Source: CAZYBU01 sp964645775
GTDB taxonomy: Bacteria; Spirochaetota; UBA4802; UBA5550
Assembly (NCBI GenBank): GCA_964645775.1
Contig: CAZYBU010000008.1
Span: forward strand, 1 to 64,000
Reading direction: 5' to 3'
Length of the DNA: 64,000 nucleotides
The position numbers were made by a program, and so were the translations under genes. Positions within the stretch are counted from its first letter, which is position 1. Each line of letters opens with the position of its first letter. Below are positions 36,319-44,134 of the stretch, one piece after another. The notes beneath the pieces are model-generated. The model did no database searches, was not told where the DNA came from, and saw only the letters and a program-made list of their open reading frames with translations.

Positions 36319-36774
36319 TCACTCCGGCCGGAAATGCTTTATATCCAGGATATTGCCCTGACGGTCCTCCTCGAAAACAGCACGGACCCTCATCCCGATC
36401 TTCATCTGGCTGTAATCCACCTCGTCCACGAAATGGGTGATACCGGTATCCGCGCCATCCAGCTTGACAACCGCGTAGATGAAGGGCGCTTTTCTGGGTA
36501 TGTGAGGCTCGTCGTAATGGACCCGGGTGAAGGTCTCCACTGTTCCTCCGGGACCCACCTCGATCATATCATCCAGGGACATGGTGGTGTAAGTCTCCTG
36601 GCAGGTCTCCCTGGGGGGCCAGTAGACCTTTCCTTTATTGTTTTTCGTAGCCAGGATCTTCTTCTCGTCCCGCAACGCCCTGAAAAAAGCAGAACCGACA
36701 ATCCCGGCATAGTAGTTACACTTTACCTTGATCCGCTGATCATATTCCATGGGAGGATAGTAGCTTTCGTTCAT
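36319..36774 (-). CDS. DUF35 protein 4 with degenerate zinc ribbon
   Basis: A 151-residue DUF35 protein. The shared helix (FFRALRDEKKILATK) and OB fold are intact, but where its relatives have two CxxC pairs it reads KNNKGKVYWPPRETCQET, leaving a single Cys, so zinc cannot be bound in the usual way. The WPPRETC spacing shows that the ribbon fold is otherwise conserved. It follows DUF35-5 with a 3-base gap. It may form a mixed complex with DUF35-5, in which only one partner binds zinc. Confidence 0.82.
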   Translation of the reverse strand: MNESYYPPMEYDQRIKVKCNYYAGIVGSAFFRALRDEKKILATKNNKGKVYWPPRETCQETYTTMSLDDMIEVGPGGTVETFTRVHYDEPHIPRKAPFIYAVVKLDGADTGITHFVDEVDYSQMKIGMRVRAVFEEDRQGNILDIKHFRPE

Positions 36775-36777
36775 GGC

Positions 36778-37296
36778 TCACTCCTTATCCTTGTTCGGTT
36801 TTTCCTGGCCGGGAAGGGGATCAAAGTACCTGATGTCGGAAAGGTCCCCTTTTCTCATGTCATCGGGATGAAAAACCGGTCTTACCCTCATGCCGACCCA
36901 TAGCTTGTTGAACTCCGGTTCCATGTTCAGAAAATGATCAATGGAACTGTCGCATCCGTCCAGATGCACCGTGCAGTAAACAAAGGGGGGCTCATGGGGC
37001 TCTCCCGTTGTAGGGTCAGTCAGGGGAATGTACATGATCTGGTACGCACTGACCGAACCTTCCGGGCCCACTTCCACCCATCCTTCATTTTGGACGTGAC
37101 AGGTTGCGCAGACCACCCTGGGTGGAAGCTGTACACGCCCGCATTTTGGACAGCGGATGGCAAAGAACCGCTTGTTCTCCTTGAGCTCGTACAGGAATTT
37201 TCCCATGTTCGGCCCCGCCGCGAAACGGTAGGGGACATCAACGATCAGGGGTATATGAATAAGATCCTCTTCATGGATGTTCTCTTCAGATGCCAT
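36778..37296 (-). CDS. DUF35 zinc-ribbon/OB-fold protein 5
   Basis: A 172-residue DUF35 protein. The zinc ribbon is complete (AIRCPKCGRVQLPPRVVCATC). The start at 37296 (MASEENIHEE) has GAGGAGG upstream; a longer frame to 37521 runs into thiolase-like 4 and is not used. It lies 10 bases downstream of thiolase-like 4, its likely partner. Part of module II. Confidence 0.85.
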   Translation of the reverse strand: MASEENIHEEDLIHIPLIVDVPYRFAAGPNMGKFLYELKENKRFFAIRCPKCGRVQLPPRVVCATCHVQNEGWVEVGPEGSVSAYQIMYIPLTDPTTGEPHEPPFVYCTVHLDGCDSSIDHFLNMEPEFNKLWVGMRVRPVFHPDDMRKGDLSDIRYFDPLPGQEKPNKDKE

Positions 37297-37306
37297 TTCC
37301 GCCTCC

Positions 37307-38476
37307 TCAGTCCTTTGTTCCGTCCGAAAGTGCCGTAAGGGCCGTCCAGCAGGTTCCGCCGTAGGCCGTGGCCAGGGCCCTGTGTACTTCACCCGGGACC
37401 TGGTGATCACCCGCCTCACCCCGAATCTGGAGAACACACTCCCAGATACGGCACAGGGCCGTGGCACCGATGGCGTTGGTGCAGAGGACCCCACCCGAGG
37501 GATTAACCGGTATCTCTCCATCGATCTCGGTCATACCCTTTTCTATGAGCTTCCAGCCGTCTCCTCTTTCGCAGAGATGCAGGTCCTCGTACCAGACCAG
37601 TTCAGCCCAGGTGGCCGGCTCGTAGACCTCGAATACATCAAAATACTCTGCCGGTTTCTTGACTCCCAGCTTCTTGTAAATCCTTTCCGCAGAGACCTCG
37701 GAGAAACGGGGCTTGTCCGAATACATGTCCCTCCAGTTCAGCTCGAACTGTTCGTTATGGGAGGTATCCATGGCCCGAATCCAGACCGGTTTTTTTGGTC
37801 CTTTTTTCGCCTTCTCTTTTGACTGCACGATAACGGCGCAGGCACCGTTGGAAGCAGGACACATGTCCAGGAGGCGTATGGGCCAGGCCAGCATGCGCGA
37901 GTTCAGGGCGTCCTGTATCCCGATATCGAGCTGGAGGTGGGAGAATTCATTCTTTCTCCCGTTCTGGCGGGACTTGACAGAGACCATGGCCGAGTGTTCC
38001 TCCGTGGCGCCGTACTTCGACATGTAGGTGGAACCCTGCTGGGCAAAGAAACCGAGCGCGGCACCTGCCGTTGAGCGTCCATAAAGGGGATGAGCGACCC
38101 CGCTCAGGATGGCGTTGGTGTCTCCTTCCTCCTGTTTTTCGAATCCGATAACCAGGACCGTGTCATAAAGTCCGCTGGCCACAAAATGGGCCCCGGCATG
38201 GACCACGGTAGCCCCCACGGTTCCCCCGGTGGTAATCTTCACGCCCGGTTTGCCGTAATTACCCACGCCGCTGGCCATCCAGCAGTCCGTCATGTAGGTC
38301 CCTTCGAAGAATTCCATGTTCCCCTGGACAACGGCGTCCACCTGGTCCATGGTCAATTCCGCGTCTTCCAGCGCGGCCCGGACGGCCTCGTTGACCATTT
38401 CTATCTGGTTAACGTCATGACGGCGGGCCGCGAACTTTGTCTGTCCTCCGCCGACGATGGCAACCTGTCGTTTCAT
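37307..38476 (-). CDS. Thiolase-like protein 4 (type A subunit, no catalytic Cys)
   Basis: A 389-residue thiolase-fold protein. The Cys-site loop is ITTGGTVGATVV, without Cys, and the His-site loop is NPSGGVLCTNAIGAT, without His. It is the module II counterpart of thiolase-like 2. The start at 38476 (MKRQVAIVG) has AAGGAGG upstream; 38497 would overlap thiolase-like 5. Probably a subunit of a DUF35-dependent lyase rather than a thiolase in the strict sense. Confidence 0.82.
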   Translation of the reverse strand: MKRQVAIVGGGQTKFAARRHDVNQIEMVNEAVRAALEDAELTMDQVDAVVQGNMEFFEGTYMTDCWMASGVGNYGKPGVKITTGGTVGATVVHAGAHFVASGLYDTVLVIGFEKQEEGDTNAILSGVAHPLYGRSTAGAALGFFAQQGSTYMSKYGATEEHSAMVSVKSRQNGRKNEFSHLQLDIGIQDALNSRMLAWPIRLLDMCPASNGACAVIVQSKEKAKKGPKKPVWIRAMDTSHNEQFELNWRDMYSDKPRFSEVSAERIYKKLGVKKPAEYFDVFEVYEPATWAELVWYEDLHLCERGDGWKLIEKGMTEIDGEIPVNPSGGVLCTNAIGATALCRIWECVLQIRGEAGDHQVPGEVHRALATAYGGTCWTALTALSDGTKD

Positions 38477-38486
38477 TGAAGCCTCC

Positions 38487-39635
38487 TTACTTACCACTCA
38501 GTACGATGACGCAGTGATGCTGACCGCAAAACCCGCTGTGTCCCTGGGCCACGGCAGTCTTCACCCCATCCACCTGGTGCTCACCCGCACGACCGGCCAC
38601 CTGTCTCCAGGCCTCGGCCACGCAGTTCAGACCCATTACATTGTGGGGGACCCCGGAGAGAACTCCCCCGGAGGGGTTAACCGGTATCCGGCCATTCAGC
38701 ATGGTCTCCCCGGAATCGATGAGCTTACCGCCTTCACCGTTTCCACACAGGCCGAGACCCTCTGTCCACATCAGCTCCTGGTAAGCGAACTCCTCGTCAA
38801 CCTCGGCCACGTCTATCTCCCTGGAGGGGTACTGAATACCGGCCATTCCATAGGCCTGTTTCGCAGCATCCTCCAGGGAAGGAGTACGAGCCAGATCACG
38901 GTCTCCCGGATAGTATGCGTCGTAGCTCGTTCCGATACCGGTTACCCAGACCGGGTTCTTCGTTACCTTTTTCGCTTTCTTCTCTGATGCAAGAATCATG
39001 GCGACGGCGCCGTCCGTGTCCGGGGCCATCATCATTTCATGAATTGGTTCAGCCACCATGGGAGACTCCAGCACATCCCGGATGGAGTAGTTCCCAAAAT
39101 TATGTGCATAGGGGTTCCTGGCCCCGTTTGCCAGGTTTTTCTCCACAACCCGGGCCACCTGTTCATCAGTTACTCCGAAGTCATGCTGGTACCGTCTCTG
39201 CTGCATGGCCGCAGCAGAGGTCCAGTCCAGACCGAGCATTCGGCTGAACAGAGGTTCCATTCCGTTGTTGCTCACCACGTTTCTCCGGGTGGCTGACATC
39301 TTGGTGTGGGCCATGATAAGGGTACAGTCGAACTCCCCGGAGAGTATCCCTATGGTTCCGTAAAATACGGCGGTGGAACCGTCCATGGCCATCTTCTCCT
39401 CGGTGCGAAGGTGCCCACCGATGACATCGGTGATCCCGATATTCGATATGGTCTGGCCGTCCCATATATCATGGGAACAGCTAATGCTGTTATCGATATC
39501 CTTCTCCATCTCCAGACCGGTCTCCTCAAAGACCTGCCGGATAACTTCCCAGCCCAGTTCCGAGTACTGGGCATCAACCCTCTTTGGGCTGAACCGGGTC
39601 TGGGCCACTGCCAGTATAGCTACCCTGTCGGACAT
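38487..39635 (-). CDS. Thiolase-like protein 5 (type B subunit, no catalytic Cys)
   Basis: A 382-residue thiolase-fold protein and the module II counterpart of thiolase-like 3. The Cys-site region is EEKMAMDGSTAVFYGTIG, with no Cys; the C-terminus ends FCGQHHCVIVLSGK. Modules I and II therefore each hold one A and one B subunit plus two DUF35 proteins, a duplicated arrangement. It lies 9 bases after the conventional thiolase at 39645 and 10 bases before thiolase-like 4. Confidence 0.82.
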   Translation of the reverse strand: MSDRVAILAVAQTRFSPKRVDAQYSELGWEVIRQVFEETGLEMEKDIDNSISCSHDIWDGQTISNIGITDVIGGHLRTEEKMAMDGSTAVFYGTIGILSGEFDCTLIMAHTKMSATRRNVVSNNGMEPLFSRMLGLDWTSAAAMQQRRYQHDFGVTDEQVARVVEKNLANGARNPYAHNFGNYSIRDVLESPMVAEPIHEMMMAPDTDGAVAMILASEKKAKKVTKNPVWVTGIGTSYDAYYPGDRDLARTPSLEDAAKQAYGMAGIQYPSREIDVAEVDEEFAYQELMWTEGLGLCGNGEGGKLIDSGETMLNGRIPVNPSGGVLSGVPHNVMGLNCVAEAWRQVAGRAGEHQVDGVKTAVAQGHSGFCGQHHCVIVLSGK

Positions 39636-39644
39636 ATCTTCCCC

Positions 39645-40829
39645 CTATACCCGTTCAAATATGGTTGCTATTCCCTGGCCACCGCCGATGCAGAGGGTGG
39701 CCAGTCCGTATTTACCGCCTGTCCTGTGAAGCTCGTTAATCACGGCAATGGCCAATCTTCCGCCCGACATGCCGTTGGGATGTCCGAAAGCTATGGCGCC
39801 ACCGTGAGGGTTCCACCTCTCAGGGATGACTTTATGACCATTTTTCTCAAGAATCTTCATCACAGCCAGTGTCTGGGACGCGAAGGCCTCGTTGCACTCC
39901 ACCACGTCCATCTCTTCAAGGGAGAGTCCGGCCACTTTCAGGGCCTTTTCGCATGCGTCGACAGGGGCTATACCCATGTACCGGGGCTCCCGTGCGGAAA
40001 CGGCAGAAGCCACAAACCGGGCCTTAGGAGTAACCTTGAGCTCATCCGCCTTCTCCTTTGACATCATGAGAACGGCCACTCCGCCGTCATTCATGCCGGA
40101 GGAGCTGCCTGCCGTTACGGTTCCATCTTTCTTAAAGGCCGGTTTCAGTTTGGAAAGTTTTTCCAGGGTCGTCTCTCTGGGGTGCTCGTCCGTATCAAAG
40201 ATAACGGGGTCCCCCTTTCGTTGAGGAATTTCCACGGGAACAATCTCGTCCCTGAACAGCCCCCCATCGATTGCTTCTTTGGCCAGCTGCTGGCTGCGGA
40301 GGCCGAACTTGTCCTGCTCTTCCCGGCTGATCTGGAACTCCTCTGCCAGGATCTCTGCAATAATCCCCATGGGGACATTGGTCTGGTCATCGGGACCGGT
40401 CTGCCGGGTGATCCAGGCCGGGGGCGCCAGGGAGAAAGGTGCCTCCTGGCGTTCCATCATGTAAGGCTGGCGGCTCCAGGACTCGCATCCGGCGGAGACA
40501 TAGACATCACCGAATCCGGCCATAATATTGGCCGCCGCGCTGTTAATGGTCTGCAGGGAGGAACCGCACTGCCTCTCGATGGTTTGGGAGGGAACTGAAA
40601 TGGGGTATCCTGCCGCCAGCGTTGCCCACCGGCCGATGTTCACGGCAGCGTTATTGGTGCAGGCGTGGCCCACCAGGATATCGTCCACCAGGGCCGGGTC
40701 TATGGTCATCCGTTCCCGCAGGCCCTTAAGCGCGAAGGCGGCCAGCTCCTCGGGCCGAAAGGTGGATAGGCTTCCCCCCATCCTGCCTATGGCCGTTCTG
40801 ACTCCGTCTATATACATCACTTCTTTCAT
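39645..40829 (-). CDS. 3-ketoacyl-CoA/acetyl-CoA thiolase (conventional)
   Basis: A 394-residue thiolase with all active-site residues: Cys in IERQCGSSLQTI, His in GGAIAFGHPNGMSGG and Cys in LCIGGGQGIA. It performs thiolytic cleavage of 3-ketoacyl-CoA. Together with the crotonase and 3-hydroxyacyl-CoA dehydrogenase just upstream it completes a classical beta-oxidation set at the start of the operon. GGAGAG precedes the ATG. A copy of the ACCGATA-AC-TATCGG palindrome lies in the short gap before it. Confidence 0.93.
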   Translation of the reverse strand: MKEVMYIDGVRTAIGRMGGSLSTFRPEELAAFALKGLRERMTIDPALVDDILVGHACTNNAAVNIGRWATLAAGYPISVPSQTIERQCGSSLQTINSAAANIMAGFGDVYVSAGCESWSRQPYMMERQEAPFSLAPPAWITRQTGPDDQTNVPMGIIAEILAEEFQISREEQDKFGLRSQQLAKEAIDGGLFRDEIVPVEIPQRKGDPVIFDTDEHPRETTLEKLSKLKPAFKKDGTVTAGSSSGMNDGGVAVLMMSKEKADELKVTPKARFVASAVSAREPRYMGIAPVDACEKALKVAGLSLEEMDVVECNEAFASQTLAVMKILEKNGHKVIPERWNPHGGAIAFGHPNGMSGGRLAIAVINELHRTGGKYGLATLCIGGGQGIATIFERV

Positions 40830-40854
40830 GATAACTCTCCTTTCTCCCGGTGGG

Positions 40855-40870
40855 ACCGATAACTATCGGC
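40855..40870. repeat. GATAACTATC palindrome, copy at the crotonase stop
   Basis: ACCGATAACTATCGGC. Read on the minus strand, the TAG stop of the enoyl-CoA hydratase lies inside the element (GGC CGA TAG TTATCGG). Arms CCGATA/TATCGG flank an AC centre. One of about 19 copies of the core in this window. Confidence 0.7.
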
Positions 40871-41651
40871 CCTTAAAATTAGCCTTCCGTTTCTCGAGGA
40901 AGGCGGTCATTCCCTCCGTCTTGTCTTCGGTGCCCATTACCAGTCCAAAGCACATGGCCTCCATGGCCAGCCCGGTTTTCAGGTCAGCCTGTATGCCGTT
41001 ATTTATGGCTGTTTTGGCCATGTAGAGGGCAAAGGCCCCCTTGCTGGCGATCTTATCTGCGATTTCCTGGACCTTTTCGTCCAGCTGATCGGCGGATACC
41101 ACATGGTTAAGCATGCCGATATCCATGGCCTCCCGGGCGGAGATATAGTCACCAGTCATTATAAGTTCCTTGGCCTTTCCCACCCCTATGAGCCTGGGAA
41201 GGCGCTGGGTACCACCATAACCGGGGATGATTCCCAGGCGGATCTCGGGGAGGCCAAATTTAGCCGAGTCAACGGAGACCCGGATGTCGCAGGAGAGGGC
41301 CACCTCGGTACCGCCTCCCAGGGCCACGCCATTTATGCGTGCGATAACCGGCTTGGGAAAGTTTTCAATGTAGGAACAGATGGCCTGGCCGTTAGGAACT
41401 TCGTACACGGTCTCCACGTATCCTTCACCAGCATTCATGATGGATATATCCCCACCGGAGATAAAAGCCTTGTCTCCCGTACCGGTAAGCACAACCACGT
41501 GAATCTCATCATCCTTCAGGATGTCTTTTTCAAGGGCATCCTGTATCTCCAGCATGGTCACATGCCTGATCGCGTTCATTACTTTGGGGCGATCAACAGC
41601 TATGGTGGCTACGGCCCCATCCTTCGTTACCCTGATATCTTCATAGCTCAT
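40863..41651 (-). CDS. Enoyl-CoA hydratase (crotonase family)
   Basis: A 262-residue crotonase-fold enzyme. The oxyanion-hole segments FISGGDISIM and ALGGGTEVALSCD are present, and LPEIRLGIIPGYGGTQRL carries the catalytic glutamate. It hydrates 2-enoyl-CoA. The start at 41651 is chosen because AAGGAG stands 7-8 bases upstream; ATG 41657 overlaps that site. The stop codon is part of a repeated palindrome. Second catalytic gene of the operon. Confidence 0.93.
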   Translation of the reverse strand: MSYEDIRVTKDGAVATIAVDRPKVMNAIRHVTMLEIQDALEKDILKDDEIHVVVLTGTGDKAFISGGDISIMNAGEGYVETVYEVPNGQAICSYIENFPKPVIARINGVALGGGTEVALSCDIRVSVDSAKFGLPEIRLGIIPGYGGTQRLPRLIGVGKAKELIMTGDYISAREAMDIGMLNHVVSADQLDEKVQEIADKIASKGAFALYMAKTAINNGIQADLKTGLAMEAMCFGLVMGTEDKTEGMTAFLEKRKANFKGR

Positions 41652-41675
41652 AATCATTCTCCTTAAGAAACGATC

Positions 41676-42569
41676 TTAAAAGAGGTTTTTGAAGAGGGTT
41701 TTTGACCCGTCTTCATGGTAATCATAGAAACCCCTGCCATTCTTTTTACCAAGGCGTCCGGCTTCCACCATCTTACGATAGAGGATATTGACCGCATCCC
41801 TGGGATTGTGTGTGTAATCGTATACCGCGTCACCGGCAGCGACAATGATGTCGAATCCGCCAAAATCGGCCAGCTCGCAGGGACCCATGGGATGACCCGC
41901 GCCCAGTTTCATGGCCTGGTCGACCTCCTCGGCCGTTGCCGTCCCTTCCAGGACGATTTGGGCCGCTTCATGGTAGAGAAGCCCCAGGAGACGATTGACG
42001 ATAAAGCCAGGAGTATCCTTTACCGTGACCCCGACCTTGCCAATACTCTTGCAGAATTCCAGGACCGTATCAACGGTCTCCTGGCTGACGCCAATCGGTT
42101 TAACCACCTCAACAAGCTTCATGACAACGGCTGGATTGAAGAAATGCATGCCGATAATCCTGTCTGGACGATCGGTGGCTCCTCCTATCTGGGTTACCGG
42201 CAGGACAGATGTATTTGAAGCCAGGATTGTTTCCGGCTTGCAGGCCTTATCCAGCTCGGCGAATACTTTCTTTTTCAGTTCAATGTCTTCGGGAATAGCT
42301 TCAATAACCAGGTCCGCATCAGCTGCCATCTTTTTAAGCTCGGTTCCGGTAGAAATACGACCAATGACAGCCTCTCCATCTTCTTTTGATATTTTACCCT
42401 TGGCCACAAAGTGTTTATCAATGCTGCCGGATATTTTCTGCATGGCCTTATCCAGGGCACCCTGATCGACATCATAGATACCTACCGTGAAACCGTTAAG
42501 GGCGGATACCTGGGCTATCCCATGCCCCATGGTCCCTGAACCGAGTACCGTCACTTTTTTGATATTCAT
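41676..42569 (-). CDS. 3-hydroxyacyl-CoA (3-hydroxybutyryl-CoA) dehydrogenase
   Basis: A 297-residue NAD-dependent dehydrogenase of the Hbd/PaaH type. The N-terminal fold reads VTVLGSGTMGHGIAQ, the catalytic His is in GMHFFNPAVVMKLVEVV and DTPGFIVNRLL follows; the C-terminal helical dimer domain is complete. The start at 42569 has GGAGG 5 bases upstream, which rules out 42581. First enzyme gene after tetR in the minus-strand operon. Confidence 0.93.
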   Translation of the reverse strand: MNIKKVTVLGSGTMGHGIAQVSALNGFTVGIYDVDQGALDKAMQKISGSIDKHFVAKGKISKEDGEAVIGRISTGTELKKMAADADLVIEAIPEDIELKKKVFAELDKACKPETILASNTSVLPVTQIGGATDRPDRIIGMHFFNPAVVMKLVEVVKPIGVSQETVDTVLEFCKSIGKVGVTVKDTPGFIVNRLLGLLYHEAAQIVLEGTATAEEVDQAMKLGAGHPMGPCELADFGGFDIIVAAGDAVYDYTHNPRDAVNILYRKMVEAGRLGKKNGRGFYDYHEDGSKTLFKNLF

Positions 42570-42613
42570 GTAATCCTCCATTTAATTTTCTCTTATAATA
42601 TCATCACCGGAAA

Positions 42614-43234
42614 TTATGTTCTCCGGGTAATCCCTTCCATAAAGACGAATGTTGTTGTATCCATAGTCGGTTCCATGGGGAATTCACCGTTCAGGTTACT
42701 GTAAACGTATTTCCTGATTACTCCATCAATAGATCCATGAAGCAGGGAGGATAACAGATCGGGCGGAATCTCTTTTATAAAGATGCCCTTTTCCTGTCCC
42801 TGTTTGAAAATATCCGCGATTCTATGGAAATATTGATCATAGAGAATCTGGCAGGTCTCTTCATAGAAAGCATCCAGCCTGGGAACATCCATGATAAGAA
42901 CTTTCATCAAATCGGGATGATCTCTGTAGTTGCTATAAAGATAGCCGATCACTTCTTTTAACTTCTCGTGAGGTGGAACAGAGGAGGCTTCGATTTCATC
43001 GAGTTTGCCCAGAAATCGACTCCATGCACTTCGATATATTGTTAGAAGAATCTCTTCTTTGCTCGGGTAATAATGATAAAAGAGTCCGTATGCGATGTTA
43101 GCCTCGTTCATGATATCAGCAATCCTGCAGCGGTAATACCCCTTACGCGCGAATATTTTCACAGCAGCTCTTCTTATAAGCTCCTTTTTTGAAATCTCAG
43201 CTTTTTTAGCGTACTTTTTCAAAGCATCCTTCAC
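42614..43234 (-). CDS. TetR-family repressor (right regulator and first gene of the operon)
   Basis: A 206-residue TetR regulator. The helix-turn-helix region (residues ~18-62) includes GYYRCRIADIMNEANIAYG and FYHYYPSKEEILL. The C-terminal helical domain (DVPRLDAFYEETCQILYDQ) closely matches that of the left TetR (DVPRLPTFYEEDCQRLFNR), so the two are paralogues and may bind similar ligands. Two operators overlap its promoter, suggesting autorepression together with the 28 downstream genes. Acyl-CoA is the likely inducer by analogy with Bacillus FadR, which is also of the TetR family. Confidence 0.88.
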   Translation of the reverse strand: MKDALKKYAKKAEISKKELIRRAAVKIFARKGYYRCRIADIMNEANIAYGLFYHYYPSKEEILLTIYRSAWSRFLGKLDEIEASSVPPHEKLKEVIGYLYSNYRDHPDLMKVLIMDVPRLDAFYEETCQILYDQYFHRIADIFKQGQEKGIFIKEIPPDLLSSLLHGSIDGVIRKYVYSNLNGEFPMEPTMDTTTFVFMEGITRRT

Positions 43235-43243
43235 AAATCACCA

Positions 43244-43261
43244 TGATTGACAGGTCAGTCA
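43244..43261. promoter_or_regulatory. TetR-type operator 1 of the main operon
   Basis: TGATTGACAGGTCAGTCA, an exact match to TGATTGAC-NN-GTCARTCA, lies 10 bases upstream of the tetR start codon, around the predicted transcription start. Centre-to-centre distance to operator 2 is 33 bp (three helical turns). Confidence 0.72.
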
Positions 43262-43269
43262 ACATGCGC

Positions 43270-43298
43270 ACTGTATCGATTGATTGGTCAATCGTCAA
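43270..43298 (-). promoter_or_regulatory. Predicted promoter of the main operon with embedded operator 2
   Basis: On the minus strand TTGACG (43293-43298), a 17-base spacer and TACAGT (43270-43275) form a plausible sigma-70 promoter. The spacer is filled by a second operator, CGATTGATTGGTCAATCG (43277-43294), which matches the consensus with altered outer bases. The transcription start would fall near 43263, inside or next to operator 1. Confidence 0.55.
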
Positions 43299-43425
43299 TA
43301 TTAATTTTCTTCCATGACTCTTTTTGATAAAAAAAATCAAAGATCTGGATAGTTATCGGTGCTTTTTTTTCCAAATCAGGCTTCCCGGGCGTGTACCATA
43401 TATAACACAAAAGAGGAAGAATAGG

Positions 43426-43860
43426 ATGATTGAAACAACTGTTAACATGCACATGAAGACAAGGTATAAGCTCTTGCAAGCTTCGAATAAGACCGGATTG
43501 TGTTTCAACAGGCTAATCAGGTTACTACTGCAGTATTCGCTTAGAGATGAAGATAACACTATTTCATCTTTTGGAAGAATACGATACCAGGACAGAAGAG
43601 AGACAAAGGACTGGACCAGATTCCATTTAACCCTCGATGAGAGGGATTATGAATTATTGCTGGATGTTCGCAAGTTCTACAAGGTATCGGTATCTCTGTT
43701 TCTTGCTCGAGCTATTGATACCATATTAAGAACGTTGATAAATCGTATCCTGAAAAAATCCCTTGATCTGGATAACTATCCAATAAACTGCTATACCATA
43801 ATACAAGCCACAACAGATAATGGAGATGTATATTGGAAACTGTACTGGGGGATTCCCTGA
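43426..43860 (+). CDS. Small protein of unknown function, possible ribbon-helix-helix type
   Basis: A 144-residue protein that I do not recognise. The start at 43426 (MIETTVNMHMKTRY) has a GAGGAAG ribosome site; the open frame extends back to 43324 without one. The opening (IETTVNMHMKTRYKLLQASN, then CFNRLIRLLLQYSL) has a strand-helix-helix look, as in CopG-like DNA binders, and a second similar unit (TRFHLTLDERDYELLLDVRK, FYKVSVSLFLARAIDTIL) follows at residues ~66-110. A tandem ribbon-helix-helix protein is a reasonable guess. It is A/T-rich compared with its neighbours. Confidence 0.55.
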   Translation: MIETTVNMHMKTRYKLLQASNKTGLCFNRLIRLLLQYSLRDEDNTISSFGRIRYQDRRETKDWTRFHLTLDERDYELLLDVRKFYKVSVSLFLARAIDTILRTLINRILKKSLDLDNYPINCYTIIQATTDNGDVYWKLYWGIP

Positions 43861-44134
43861 TTCTGGCAGTTAATCATAAATCAGCATCTCCTGGCAGTTC
43901 TTCAGATAAGGTATGATTTATACTGCACCAATACTATTGTCCGTAAAGAAGACGCTTGATAATACATCGATGAATTTCTTGCAATTTCAGGCAGGTGAAT
44001 TATTCTCTATCAATGGAACAGGATTGTCCAGGGGTTAATTTAACTGAAAAATTCCACTTTTCTCGAACAATCATGAATATGAATAGATTCTCATGTTGTC
44101 CCAGAAAAATGAACCGATAACTATCCAGATCAAT

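Noticed and set aside
37297..37521. N-terminal extension of DUF35-5 up to 37521
   Set aside because: The extension lies within thiolase-like 4 in another frame and lacks DUF35 features; the ATG at 37296 has a strong ribosome site.
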